Below are positions 22,416 through 34,339 of a DNA stretch of 64,000 bases, piece after piece. This DNA is from Ananas comosus (Eukaryota; Streptophyta; Magnoliopsida; Poales; Bromeliaceae): contig NC_033625.1 in the NCBI RefSeq assembly GCF_001540865.1, positions 13,095,480 to 13,159,479 on the forward strand, in the 5' to 3' direction. The position numbers were made by a program, and so were the translations under genes. A model generated the notes under the pieces. The model had not been told where the DNA came from. It saw only the letters and a list, made by a program, of their open reading frames with translations, and did no database searches. Within the stretch, counting starts at the first letter, position 1. Every line of letters starts with the position of its first letter.

Positions 22416-22827
22416 GCAAATTGCACTACTAGTCCCTGATTTTTAAGTAACGTTTCATTTTGATCCTTAAACTTTTGATTCTAACATTCAAGGCTCTTAA
22501 GCTTTCAATAAGGTTTCAATTTAGTCCCTAAACTTTCAACAATATTTTATTTTATGCCTTATTTTGCAGTGAAAATTATTGCGTGCGCCTTGTTCATCTG
22601 TACATTCATACGTCAAGAGCACATTATTTTTTTTTTGAACCTCACTTGCAATTCAACGATGATCTAATTTTTGCGTACTAGCGTTGAAAATTGTATGAGA
22701 TGGAAAAAGAGTGATGTAAAGATGCATTGAAATATAAACAAGGGCTAAAGTGAAATCTTTAAGAGTTTAGGGACTAGTAACATTGAAATTTTGAGTACCA
22801 ATGGGATTAGTGGTGCAATTTACTCAT
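22416..22827. mobile_element. MITE with GGGCAAATTGCACTACTAGTCCC end
   Basis: The left end GGGCAAATTGCACTACTAG pairs with the right end (GTGGTGCAATTTACTC) as terminal inverted repeats about 412 bp apart. Inner arms repeat TTTAGTCCCTAAACTTT and its reverse. This end type is widespread in plant MITEs. It is non-coding. Confidence 0.6.
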
Positions 22828-23059
22828 TTTTATTGACCATTAATTTTAGTTAATGCATCTACTTTGTCTTTTATAAGTACTCTTTAGGATTATCATAATT
22901 TTTTTTTTTTTTTGGGTTACATACTTATATATGCCTACAAAATTATAGTAAATAACTTTGGCCCTTTATGATTATGTGAGATTACAAATATAGATGGTTA
23001 CATCGAAATTTTCTTTGTATTCAATAGTTAATGTTATTAGATAAAGAATATAAGATTCA

Positions 23060-23225
23060 TTCAACAAATAACGAATATCGAAAAAATATGAAATTTGATT
23101 TCTAGATACTTCAAATGGTATAGATCATTTTCAACGGTGCCGATCGTCGATTTGAGGGCTCCATTATCGAAAACAAATGGGTGGCAACAGAGCCCGTTTG
23201 CTATCGATAATATTCCAGCTCAACT
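23060..23225. mobile_element. Foldback MITE, AGCACGGAG family, right-end fragment
   Basis: AAATTTGATTTCTAGATACTTC, then GATCGTCGATTTGAGG and ATCGAAAACAA match the right arm of the copies at 29884 and 35625. The terminal hairpin differs (GCAACAGAGCCCGTTTGC). The left half is absent. Confidence 0.5.
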
Positions 23226-23249
23226 ATATATATATATATATATATAGAA

Positions 23250-23632
23250 TTTGGCTGGAATACTATTAATAGCACCAAGTCATTGGTGCTATTAAGTTTT
23301 TAGTCCTTGGATTAAAAAATGTGCAGTTAAGATAATAGTGGTCCTCCGTTAGATTGATTGTGGTTTCCTAGGGTTGAGTCAGTGGTTGGTTGAATAGTAT
23401 GATCTAACAGTTAGAAATAACGAAAGGGATTGCCCTTGGATGAAAAAATGTGCTGTTAGGACGATGGTGGTCCCTAATGAGGTTGATAGTTGTTTTCTAG
23501 GATTAAGTGGTGGTTGGTTGAATAGTATGATCTTACGATTAGAAATGATGAAAGGGATAAATCTAATAGTAAAAAATTCGGTAGTACCAAGCATTTGGTG
23601 CTAGATCAATAGTATCCCAGTTGGACTCATAT
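23250..23632. mobile_element. MITE with CACCAAGTCATTGGTGCTA ends
   Basis: The left end ACTATTAATAGCACCAAGTC and the right end, reverse complemented (ATACTATTGATCTAGCACCA), are inverted. The core carries two tandem variants of GGTTGGTTGAATAGTATGATC. It is the same family as 16345 and 32640. Confidence 0.6.
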
Positions 23633-23635
23633 ATA

Positions 23636-23939
23636 TATATAGCAGGACTATTGTATATGAGTATAGATTTTTTTGTACTCATAAATTTTTAGCTGTTGAA
23701 TGAAGGGATGTGCAATTAGGATGATAATGATTTTCTATTAGAATGATAGTAGTCCTCTACGATAAGTGGTTGGTTTGTTAAATAGTATGATCTAACGACC
23801 GAAAATGGTCAAAGAGTAGATCTAACAGTCGAAAATGGTCAAAGAATATTATAGCCGGACACTATATATATATAACAGTCGAAAATGGTCAAAGAGTAGA
23901 TCTAACAGTCGAAAATGATCAAAGAATATTATAGCCGGA

Positions 23940-23975
<36 letters not shown>
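23636..23975. mobile_element. MITE plus a 71-bp tandem duplicate and (TA)n
   Basis: A related MITE starts AGCAGGACTATTGTATATGAG. Near its right end CAGTCGAAAATGGTCAAAGA...ATTATAGCCGGACACTATATA is duplicated in tandem, ending in (TA)n at 23943-23973. Confidence 0.5.
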
Positions 23976-23976
<1 letters not shown>

Positions 23977-24097
23977 AGGCTACAAACCTTATGGTATCGT
24001 TTAGTTCGAGAATAAGCAAAAAGTGGATATTCCGGGGATAGGTGTAAATTGAGGTATAAGCGGGGATTAGATCAATTTTGCGTTTGGATGAAAATTN

Positions 24098-24435
24098 TAC
24101 AAAATATGATGATATGACATTAAAATTTTAGATCAAAGTTATTGATCTTGTTTTATATGGTATAAAGAATTTTATATCAAAATTTCATGTGATTTGAATA
24201 TTTCTACACCGTTAAACTTGCAACCGGCTCACCACGGCCGTTAAAATTATTGATTTTGAGCCCCTTCGATCACTAGGCAAATGCTATCGAAAAATCGCAA
24301 AATTTATTTTCTAGGTACTTCAAATACTCTAGATCAACTCTAACGGAGCCGATTGTCGATTCGAAAGTCCGAACATCGAAAACGACTTGGAAGCACGGAG
24401 ACCTCCGTGCTTCCATAAGCATACCAGCACAACTC

Positions 24436-24469
<34 letters not shown>

Positions 24470-24470
24470 T
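24098..24470. mobile_element. Foldback MITE, AGCACGGAG family, truncated at N 24097
   Basis: Only the right part of the family is present (CGATTGTCGATTCGAAAGTC, GGAAGCACGGAGACCTCCGT), ending in TATATATAT(GA)n at 24438-24470. Left of the single N at 24097 lies a different element (GGTATAAGCGGGGATTAG), so the N joins two truncated repeats. Confidence 0.6.
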
Positions 24471-24689
24471 TCTTTAGTTGCAAAAGCAATTTCTTAGTTA
24501 TATAAACAAAGTACTACATTTTCTTTCGAGCAAACAAACCTTGAATAATTAACATAAAGCAAACACTTTTTGTTAATTTTCTCACACTTAGTATAGTTAC
24601 TATAAAAAATCATTAATTAGAGGGATATAAATATAGGACATCAAACTTAGTATAAAGTGTGTATGTAGTTTCTTTTCAATGGTCTCTGA

Positions 24690-27600
24690 TCAATTAATCA
24701 GCTTCAGGGGCCTGATCATCTCATTGTCTTCATGGTCCAGGATCTGTTGCACAAATATTAAAGCATCATTAAAGTTAATTTACTAATAATTTAAAATTGG
24801 AGCTCTACTTTTTGAAATTCAAAAACTCAATTTTTTTTTGAAAAATACAAATACCTAGATGATTCCAAACACATTCAGTTATGAAATAAAAAAAAGTAAT
24901 AATATAAAGATGTTTCATATATCAGCTTTATACACATGACAGTAATTAGATAGTGGTTATATTTAATTTTCAAAATTTGCAAATGATACGTGAGCTCGAG
25001 GCCCACTTTGCTAAACAAAGCAAATAATTTTTAAGCATAGATAAAAACTGACTTATCAATTATATTTTGAGATATATTTTTAAGTACCTTTAACTAAACT
25101 AAGGCTTCTTTGGCCCTGTATAACTATACAGTATTGCACTGATGTTCTTGCAAAGTGTTATTTTAGTAATGCTTTTAGAAGAAGCATCTTTTGTTTCTCT
25201 TAGTAGTAAAATACACTGCTCCAAATTAAAACTTCTTTTGTTTTTTGAGCCTAAGTATTTTGAAGTCTAGTTTTATCAAAAGCAAAAAAATTTTTGATTT
25301 TTTCTCTATACCAAACACTTTGGTAAAGATAACTATTACTAAAACCTGAAGCAAAAGTGGTGCCGAACGAGTACTAATTAAGGTTTTGTTTGGAATTTTT
25401 TTCTATATCAAACACTTTAGTATAGACGTCTATTACAAAAAGCTGAAGATTGCGTTACGTGCGGTAAAAAAGTACGATGGAAAAATATTATGTTTGTTTC
25501 CGTATATAATATTGTGTTCCGTTTATCACGATGAGTTGGTTATGTTATATTTTCTGCGATCTCATCAGAGAACACAGAAACATATCTCTATATGTTTTTA
25601 TCCCAACTCTACTTCATCTAATAGCATCAGATAGGCCTCAATACCAAACTAAGCCTAAGCCAAACAAGAATAAGAAAGGAAAAGCTCTCACATGGCAATG
25701 GTAGACGTATCCGGGCTCTGCCGTCGCATCGAATGGGTACGTCGCGTTGGTGTCGACGAGCTTGAACTTGACCACCACCGTCGTCATGTACCCAGGCTCG
25801 ATCTTCACCACGTTCTTCCATGTCTTCTCGTGTTCCGGCACCGCCAACAGTCGCCCGATGGCTTGCCCCGTGATGTTGCACTTGACGGCATCGCCGTGCA
25901 CCGTCATGCAATTCAAGAACGCGGTCGCGTTCGCCAACTGCTGCACCCTCGCCGCCTGGAAGTTCGCCAGATGAAGGTGCAGGGGGTGGTTGTCCTGCGT
26001 CAAGTTGATCACTTCCCACACTTCTGTGTTCCCAGGTCGCGGCGTCTCCGTCGCCGGGTCCAACAATGGTTTCCCGTTGATATACAAATGTGTCGGTTTC
26101 TCGGTCGCGCTGTCGTACTCGTAGAACGTGATATAACGCTTGACGGTCGCCTCCCGCTCGTCGGCCCTCGGATACCTCACCAGCCTCTTCGGAATCCTCG
26201 AATTGTCCGGCGCGCTTTCTCTCCCTATCACAAATTTCATCACCTTACCGTTTAATCGGTTTGTCGCGGTCCCGTTCGGGAACGGATACGGTGCTGAATT
26301 TATCAGCTCGGCCTCGGACGTAGTGGATTTCGTAAAGTCGATTACGACATCGAAAATCTCCGCGGGCGCAAGGAGAACAGTGGATGTCATCACAGGTTTG
26401 TTCAGGTAGGCCGTGTCGGAGCCGACGACGCAGAACGGAAGGTGGTTGGAGAGGGAGAGGTTGAAGTAGCGGGCGTTGCTGGAGTTGATGATGCGAAAGC
26501 GGTAGCGACGGCAACGAACGGTGAGGAAGGGCCAGGCTTTGCCGTTGACGGTAACGGCCTCGCCGAAGTACTCGGGCTGCCACTCGGGGTGGATGGACGG
26601 GTTGTCGCCGGTTGCGTTCATGTAGAGTGAGCCGTCGGCGTAGAAGCTGCGGTCCGCGATGATGAGGTGACGGTCGAATTCGTCGCCGGCGGGGAGGCCG
26701 AAGGAGGCCTCGACGGAAGGGCTCCGCAGGACGTAAGCGCCGAGAAGGCCGGCGAGGAGGTTGGCGCGAGTAAGGCCGAGTGCATGGTCATGGTACCTGC
26801 CGATCAAAAGTCCGCAAAGCACTGCTATTAAGAGTATTGAATAGCAGATAAATTTCTATAAAACTCAAGCAATCAGATTTATCCCTTCGAAAATTTTCTA
26901 GTTTGTAAGTACATCCCTTCGAAAATGTTCCTTCCGTTTGATTTACCGTTAGTTTTCTTAACGGTGGGTGCATAAAATAATTATTTTGTCTTTACGGATT
27001 TGTCCCTACAAAAAGTTATCTTTGTCGCGGTCAAGGACCTCGCCATCGACATTGTCGCTGCCGTAGGTCTCGCCACCGCCATGTATAAAAAAGAGAGAAT
27101 AATTTTTGGGGCGTTGTAACGGAAGAATAGATTTACAAGCGGGAGGACTTTTGAAGGAATAAATCTGGTAACTTAAGTTTTGTAAGGTAGAAATATATTT
27201 GCTATTTAGAAAAATATAAGTTTTTAGCGAAAAATAGTTATTTCATAGTACCAGAGATTGCCGGGATTCTGTACGTTGGGATAGGTATAGGTGTATTGGG
27301 TCCATTTAGGGCCGGTGTCACGGAAATCGGCTGTGAACCAGGCGGAGGGATTGCCGTCGGACTGCGGAGGATGGACGCCTCCGTGAAGGTGGACGACGGT
27401 GGGGACGCCGCCGTGCGGCGGGACTGCGACGGTGATCGTGGGGTCCCACGGGAGGATGTGCCTTGCCGGAAGGTAATTCTGCCACGTCACGCGGAGGGGG
27501 ACGCCCTGCAGGGCCTCGATTGTCGGGCCCGGAAAGGTCGCCGTGTCGGCACCGACTCCGAACACGAAGACTGTCGTCGCCGGAAAGTCGCGGTGAAATT

Positions 27601-29376
27601 GCTATACTCAGGTGAAATTGTAGAACTACTTTAGATTCGCTTACTCACAATTTTTTTTTATATAAGTTTATTGCATGCAGGTCCTTGTAAATATAGTAAA
27701 TTATAAATATATTCCTACAAAGTCCAACTTTTATATATTGTTTTTGTAAAAGCTTTAATGTTTTCAAATATGTCCCTACCATTAAAATCCATTAAAAAAA
27801 TTTAGATAATCATAGGTTAAATACTTTACCCTGGTTAGTTTTTGACATTTTTACCTCTCTTATATTACACTGTTGTGGCTTTTGGAGATACATATTTATG
27901 ATGGCAAAATTGAAAATATAAACAGTTCTCTAACGGTAACAAACCAGAGAGACATATTTGAAAATATTAGAACTTTTGTAGGAACAACATATAAAAGTTG
28001 AACTTTGTAGGGATATTTTTGCAATTCACTATATTTGCAGGAACTTGTATGCATTTAATCCTTTTTTTCTATTATCTATTTTTGAATGAGGGGCTTTTGC
28101 TTATTTTTCTCAGGCTACTATTCAAAGTTTTCAAATTTATTATGAAATTATCAAAATATATTTCTAAACCCAAAATCTCATTAATAAACTCTAAAAACTA
28201 TATTTGGTTCTGGTATAAGTAAGAATTGCTTATCCTAGAGATAAATACAAGTTCAGGTATAAATAGGAACTAAACCAATTTCGCGTTTGACAGAAAATGG
28301 AAGAAAATTGGATTGTTACTAAAAATAAGGTTCGGATGATTAGATTAGAATATGAGGAATAAGAGTTATAATTTTAAATTAAAAGTATTTTATCTAATTA
28401 ATTAACATCAAAATATTAATTAAAAATAATTTAATAAATTAATAAATTTATTAGCTATCAATATTGTTTATACAAGATAATAAAATTGTATTAATTAATT
28501 AATAAAATATAAAAAAAATAATTTAACTTTTTAATTAATTAGTAAATTATTTTAGTTAAATAACTAGTAAAAAAAATTAATTAGATTAATAAAAGTATTA
28601 ATGGTTGATCAATATATAAATATTAGTTTATAGGTAAACATATTAAATTATTAGTATTTAATTAGCTAATTAATTATAAGTAATAAATTAATTAATTACT
28701 TTATTATTTAAACAACCGATAATAATTTAAATATATTAATTAGATTAATTAATAATTTAATACCATAATTAAAATTAAATTTAACCTTTAATTAACCTTT
28801 TTTTTTCACTTAAGAACAAACTTGTTTTAGAAGACTAGTGGAACAGCAGTTCCAAACTTATACTAGGTGATGCCAATTTATTCTAGAGAACTGAAAACTA
28901 TTGTTCTCGAGTACGAAAATTTGTTTTTGAAAACAAAACAGGGAGGAGCAAAGGCTCATTTCCGCCCTTGTTCCCGAACTAAACACTGCCTAGGAGTACA
29001 ATTTGTTTGATTATTACATTAAAATAGAAACTAATTAATTAATAAACTAATCTATGAATTAATTATGAAAATAGTGTACTTTTTTATGCGTGTATTCCAA
29101 ATTATGTGGGATCATGCAATTAAGATTTAAGATTTTAATTAATCTTACCCATTTTTTCTCATACATGCCTATGGTGAGCTTAACCGGTTTCGGCGAACCG
29201 CCTTCCATCGAGTACCCGTAGATCTTCGGCATTTGCGGTAGCAGATCAACATACATTTGGAGTGATCCAGCGATCTTCTGAAGTGTTTGTTCGGTCACCG
29301 GAGGCGGCGTAGGGCTAAATCCGGTCGCGACGGTAACAAACATGAGCATTAAACTTAGCCCTAATTTAGCTCCCAT
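24690..29376 (-). CDS. LPR1: LPR1-type multicopper oxidase (ferroxidase), 4 exons, 578 aa
   Basis: Exons (minus): 29149-29376, 27252-27601, 25692-26796 and 24690-24743, all GT-AG, phases consistent, 1737 bp including TGA. Start is ATG 29376; a GTG six bases upstream is not needed. The N-terminus [20 protein letters not shown] looks like a signal peptide. Copper ligands are all visible: VVHLHGG (H147, H149), WYHDH (H195, H197), HPLHLH (H463, H466, H468) and YHCHILDHED (H559, C560, H561, H565). Length matches Arabidopsis LPR1 (about 580 aa) and the sequence follows it throughout. LPR1 is a secreted ferroxidase that drives iron deposition in root tips under phosphate starvation. Introns 1 and 2 contain MITEs. 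A remnant last exon of a sister copy lies at 19029-19082. Substrate and phosphate role here are inferred from the family. Confidence 0.93.
26841..27210. mobile_element. MITE in LPR1-like intron 2
   Basis: GAATAGCAGATAAATTTCTAT at 26838 and its near reverse complement ending at about 27208 (GTAGAAATATATTTGCTATTT) bound the element. Inner pairs such as ATCCCTTCGAAAA and TTTTGAAGGAATAAAT extend the arms. It fills most of the 455-bp intron. Confidence 0.6.
27660..28075. mobile_element. MITE in LPR1-like intron 1
   Basis: GCATGCAGGTCCTTGTAAAT near 27673 and the right end GGAACTTGTATGCATTTAAT near 28040 are inverted. Inner arms share TATAGTAAATT and CAAAGTCCAACTTTTATATATTG with opposite-strand partners. 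Parts of the same family appear near 47865-47935, 58265 and 63925. Confidence 0.65.
28200..28990. mobile_element. AT-rich repeat element in LPR1-like intron 1
   Basis: It begins ATTTGGTTCTGGTATAAGTAAG and ends GTTCCCGAACTAAACACTGCC, with about 400 bp of ATTAATTAA-rich filler between. The start resembles elements at 12176 and 24010 (ATTTCGCGTTTGACAG versus ATTTTGCGTTTGGATG). Class is unknown; it is non-coding. Confidence 0.4.
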
Positions 29377-29883
29377 TTTCACATGCCTTGCATGCCTTGC
29401 AAATGAAAAACAAAAGCTAGGTTAGAGGGTGAGCTTATTGAGGTAATTTCATGTTCAAATGTATTGTGACAAAATGAAGTTTGCTTAAAGTGGTGGTTGT
29501 GTGTAATGTGTCATTTTATGTTTGTAGTACAAATTACAAGCATTCCAACCAATATGGTCTTAGTTACTCCATATTAAGCAATAATTTCATCTAAACAAGT
29601 AAGAGAGTTTTCTAAATTTAGTGATGCTCCAGTTCTATATAGAACCTACATCAAAATATGTAGCTTTAAATGTGCATTTGTCTAAGGAAATAAACTTCAT
29701 GATTTTAGAAACATTATAAAAAAACAATCAACAAATTTGTAAACATGAGAATCTTAAAAGTTATAATCATGAAAAAGCAAAATTTCCCTAGCACCTATTA
29801 CAGAACCCTCTAGTTATTGGCTTTATTATAAAAAGTTAACCTTCCCATTTTTAATGGGTTGATAAATAACTAAAAGAGGAGTA

Positions 29884-30430
29884 GGGCTACTATACTCTTA
29901 TGAGTATTGGGCCCTTCGTACTCATAAGTTATTTTCGATGATGCAGCTTCCGAATCGATGATCCACTTCGTTAAATATAATCTAGAGCATTTGAAACTTC
30001 TAAAAAATAAATTTCATAATTTTTCGAAATCATAATAAAGTCCATCAAACGGGAATAAAATGAATGGTCAAAATCGAACGACGTCCTAAAAATGGATGAT
30101 CGGATCCTTCAATTTAAGATCGGAGTTATTAATCTTTATCTAGGTAGTGAATAGAATTTTCTATCAAAAATTCAACCTATTCCAATTCTTTTATACTATT
30201 AAACTAGCAAGTATTCTATATTGGCCGTTAAAATTGTCAATTTTGTGAGCTTTCAATCGTAAGGTAAATGATGTCGAAAAATTATGAAATTTGATTTCTA
30301 GAAGTTTTAAATGTTCTAGATAACGTTTAACGGTATGGATCGTCGATTCGGAAGCTCTATCATCGAAAACAACTTATGAGTACGGGGCAATCGTACTCAT
30401 AAGAGTATAATAGCCGGACTCTTAAAAGAG
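29884..30430. mobile_element. Foldback MITE, AGCACGGAG family, full copy
   Basis: Terminal inverted repeats of about 130 bp: GGGCTACTATACTCTTATGA at the left, the reverse complement of TCATAAGAGTATAATAGCC at the right. Both arms include CGAATCGATGATCC/GGATCGTCGATTCG and AATTTCATAATTTTTCGA. It lies 0.5 kb upstream of the LPR1-like start codon. Confidence 0.75.
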
Positions 30431-30916
30431 TAACAAAGAATAGTAAAATTTTATGTATCCAAGGGGCTAAGTTTTCTTTATAAGTTTCAATATATAACAA
30501 GATTACTTAGTAACCTACAAATGCCATACTATTTCGAAAAAGTGAAAAGGAACTATATATAAACACCATAAGAAGTTGAGGTCTTGCTCGAAAGATTCTA
30601 ATGGAGCTACAAACTAAGGAGCATGTAGACGAATGAATGAATGAATGCTCAAGGATCTTTCCTACAGTGAGACAGTCCAATCAACCATTCATGATACTCT
30701 AATATTCGAAACACCGAACATTATAGACTACAGATTAGATCGATATCATCTTTTTGTGGACATGGATAGAGAATTAAATTGTCTCACCGTGGGGAGGATC
30801 GTTGTGTAAACTTTTTTTTTCTTTATTTGTATGCATGTGCAAGAGAGAGAGAGAGCAAACCAAGAGCATTGTTGTGAGAAGTGAAATCCTTGAATGATAT
30901 GTAGGAATAGACAATG

Positions 30917-30930
30917 CCCCTTTATATATA
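30917..30930 (-). promoter_or_regulatory. Candidate TATA box upstream of the LPR1-like gene
   Basis: Minus strand TATATATAAAGGGG, followed by a CT-rich leader (30840-30860). It is 1.54 kb above the ATG, so it would imply a long or spliced 5' UTR spanning a MITE. Tentative. Confidence 0.25.
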
Positions 30931-30999
30931 TAGCACTAACAAAGCCACCTAATGGACCCACATATATACATTTACTATCACTAAAGCTTCCTTAACAAT

Positions 31000-32635
31000 G
31001 ACCAAGTTATATATTAATTACAAGGCAATCAAAATATTCCTAAGAGAAAATCAAAGTTTCAAAGATTTTTAAATTGCGACTTTGAAGCTTCAAAACGATG
31101 GCCCCATCGAACAAATCCGTCAAAGATTTCGATATGACAAACTAGGTAGACAAGAGAATTAATTGTGATTTGCTTTACAATTATACCTAACTAAGTTTGG
31201 CACAACAGTTATAACTATGATCTATGAAAGAGGCTAAATGTTACGTCTCGTCCTAATAACAATAATAACTCATTGAAATCAAATTATTAGCCTAAAATGA
31301 TTAAGTTCAGTTATTATTACTAGGGTGCAAGGCCTATTAGGGTATTCTTTCATAGAGATGTAGGAAATATATATATATATATATATATAGGAGAGGGAAA
31401 TAATGAGAGGAGACTTATTGTGATGCAGGTGAGGACATTCATGTTAGCCAAATTGCTCTTGGTTATTAACTTAAGCATTATTGTCCCTCCAATGGCGCAC
31501 AACGATTGTGGTAAATGCGTGCATTATAAGTCTTCGAAGTTGTTAATTACCTATGAATAATCTTCTTAATTTCGTATCGTGGAAGGGTGGCCATGAACTG
31601 ACGTATCGCGATTTTGAGTGAAGTATATGGTAATCCACAGTGTAATATCTTATCGTACATAAAATGTTAAAACACTTACATAGTTCTTAATCTTTTCATC
31701 ATGTTCATTTTCTCCCAAGAGATTAATTAAGGTGAAAAAAGACCGAAAAAAAAAAAGAAGATACTTATTTGATTAGAGTTCATAGCTTAGGCCTGTTAAA
31801 ATGTTTCAAGCTTTGTCATGAGAAGATTCAAATATATGTAATTTTAAGACATTAACTTTTAGAAAAAATAAACATTTAAGTACATGGTATCTGAGCTAAA
31901 GATTTGATATTAAAATTATTTAATTAAGTTTAATCATACCTAATTCATGTATGATTACATGGAACTTAATTGATTCAAGGTGCACACACATATATACAAT
32001 TCTCAATACTAAGAAGGATATACATTGCTCTCAAGCAACTAATTATTAATCTTTAATTTTAAGACATTAAGTACTTTAGCTTTTAGAGATTGATTTATGA
32101 TCAATTGAATGTCTAAATATTTGTTAAAAGTGCATGATTATATAATTCTCAATGTTAATAAGGACACATTTTCTCAATCAATTAACATTAATCTTTCAGA
32201 GAGCGCAGTTGTTTCACACTAATGATGTCTTAAGTGTGAATATTTGACTAAAACTAACATTAATGTTAGATTCCTTGTTGACTCAAATGTACTTTTTAAA
32301 TTTTTATATGATCTTTCAAGTGAATTCAACTTTAATAATTTACTTTTTCGTTAGGTATTGGTTAGGGTTTCGATTAGCTACTAAGTTTTGTTGTAGGCAA
32401 TCACCCTCAACATGGAGTCACCTTAAAAAACAAGGGTTTGAGGTACTTAACTTGGGTTACATTCTTTTAATTTTATATTTGTTATGAGTCCAAATGTGGT
32501 GGCAAGTTGCAATTGAACAAACCATGCACATCACCCAATATGCCTTTTGATTATATTGGAAATTGTATCTTTTAAGACTAATAATCCTATATTGGATAAA
32601 AACTTAAATCCTCAATCATAGGTATATTATGCGGA
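31000..32635. other. Intergenic, no gene; LTR-like piece at 31236-31370
   Basis: 31236-31370 is a degenerate, reverse-oriented relative of the LTR-like repeat at 11340-11600. A (TA)n run is at 31369-31389. The rest is AT-rich with no recognisable exon or RNA gene. Confidence 0.4.
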
Positions 32636-32639
32636 GGGT

Positions 32640-32876
32640 GTCTTTATATGAGTCCGATTACTCTACTATCGATAGTATCAAGCTCTTGGTGCTATTGAGT
32701 TTTCTGCCGTTAGATCTACCCTTTAATCATTTTCAGCCACTAAATTATATTATTCAACCAACCGACCACCCATTCAATCCTAGGAGACCACTATCATCCT
32801 TTCATCCAACGGCCGAAAACTCAATAGCACCAAATATTTGGTACTATCGATAGTATAATAGTATAATTCATCTTTA
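32640..32876. mobile_element. MITE with ACTATCGATAGTA termini
   Basis: The left TCTACTATCGATAGTATCAA and right GGTACTATCGATAGTATAAT form a terminal inverted repeat of about 38 bp that includes TTGGTGCTATTGAGTTTT. The core (GAATGGGTGGTCGGTTGGTT, minus strand) links it to the 16345 and 23250 elements. Two solo ends sit at 48101-48163. Confidence 0.65.
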
Positions 32877-33052
32877 TATATTAGTATAAAATTTTCTCTT
32901 AAGTTTTGAATCTTTTAAGATGGTATCAACGCTTGATTCAGATCTACCTAATTTTTAGATGGTTTAATGGTTGTGTGCTAAGTGCGTCAGTCACATAAAG
33001 TTGTTTGTGTTACATGCTAGTCTGGCTCACTATGTTTTTTTCTTTCCATAGA

Positions 33053-33077
33053 GAGAGAGAGAGAGAGAGAGAGAGAG
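33053..33077. repeat. (GA)n microsatellite
   Basis: An uninterrupted GA dinucleotide run, with no adjoining MITE end recognised. Confidence 0.85.
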
Positions 33078-33351
33078 CAAGTTACTTGCATTTTTTAATA
33101 AACTCAGTACTCGAAGTATAAAATAACTAGTTTTCAAACTTGAGACCTTGGGAGCTTGGTATGTAGTTTTTGTTGAATATTGGTAGCGAGGGTTCGAATT
33201 TGTATCTACGTGTGGAGCTTAGGGCTTAGGTTGTCCAGTTGTAGGATATAGTTTTGTTCAATCAAAGTAGAATTTGAATAGTGCTAAAGAAGAAGCAGTT
33301 GCAGTAGTTCACCCAATTGCTTCACTTGAAATGTATGCAAAAATTCCAAAG

Positions 33352-33515
33352 TTTTTTTTTTTTTTTTTTTGAGAGAGATAGGTAGCACGCTACCCGCTTC
33401 GTTTATTTCATTTTAAAATAAACTTAGATAGAAATGTGAATCAACTAGGATTCGAACTTGGGTCTCGGATACCAACTATCAAGCCCTTTGCCACTTGCTT
33501 TAGGAACAGTCGGTA
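33352..33515 (-). mobile_element. tRNA-derived SINE with target-site duplication
   Basis: On the minus strand it begins near 33515, has an A-box-like GTGGCAAAGGG and a B-box AAGTTCGAATCC about 40 bp apart, a short body, and ends in a 19-base A tail (plus-strand T run 33352-33370). The flanks AAAAATTCCAAAG (33339-33351) and AAAAATTTCAAAG (33516-33528) are a 13-bp target duplication with one mismatch. Internal Pol III promoter, A tail and duplication together support a SINE retroposed by LINE machinery. Confidence 0.8.
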
Positions 33516-33935
33516 AAAAATTTCAAAGTTGAACTTACATTTGTAGGTCTAAGAATTTGATTTCTTATTGCAGCGAAAATTTCGGTGTTGTCTGTTTACC
33601 ATATGTTATACTGTAAAAAGTAACTACAACCAAAAAAACAAGGGAAAAGACGAGGGCAAACAGGCACTAAATAAGGGCTTGTTTTGCCCAGCTTCTGTTT
33701 CTACTTCTAGCAATAGTAGCCTTTTAAGTTGAGTGTTTACTAAGGAGGATAAATGTGAAGCCTCTGCTATGCCATGAAGTAGAAAACAAGATTCTCAATA
33801 TGAAAGATCGAAGGTTCAATTTTGTTCTTCTAGTTACAAAAATTAGGTTTTTGGAAGTATATCAATGTCGGGCTTCTCCTAATAGCACAAATTAGACATA
33901 CTTCGTGATATAAACAGCACTACACCCTACAATAA

Positions 33936-34336
33936 GGGCATGTTTGGTTCATGATTGAAATAGGAATGGAAAATGGAATGGAATTGCTTTGGAATGAAAA
34001 ATGGAATGACGAATCATCCAAAAATATTTGGTTCATTATTAGAATGAAAATCGGAATGAAAATTTAAAATTTTTTAGAGAGGATTTTGATTAAGAGAGAG
34101 GAAAGTGATTACGGATGAGGAGGTAGGTGTTGATGAAAGAGGATTTTGAATAGTTTACTTTGGAATAAACCAATCCGAAATTCAAAACAGGATTGGATCA
34201 TAAATAGATTTGGTCATTCCCATTCCGGAGTGGAATGGAAATTGGAATCCGATTCCTATAAAACAAACGGCAACAATAGGAATCAATGAATTCCATTCCG
34301 ATTCCATAGTCTAAAATAGGTGAACCAAACATGCCC
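33936..34336. mobile_element. Tourist-like (PIF/Harbinger) MITE, 401 bp
   Basis: The terminal inverted repeats GGGCATGTTTGGTTCA and TGAACCAAACATGCCC are perfect over 16 bp, flanked by TAA on both sides (33933-33935 and 34337-34339), the TNA duplication of PIF/Harbinger elements. The body is rich in GGAATGGAAT/ATTCCATTCC in inverted arrangement. No transposase. Confidence 0.85.
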
Positions 34337-34339
34337 TAA

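Noticed and set aside
25692..26630. Plus-strand open frames of up to 187 codons
   Set aside because: Antisense shadows of LPR1-like exon 3, which has clear copper sites, correct phases and splice borders.
29377..29382. GTG start six bases upstream of the LPR1-like ATG
   Set aside because: Plants initiate at ATG; the ATG at 29376 gives a good signal peptide.
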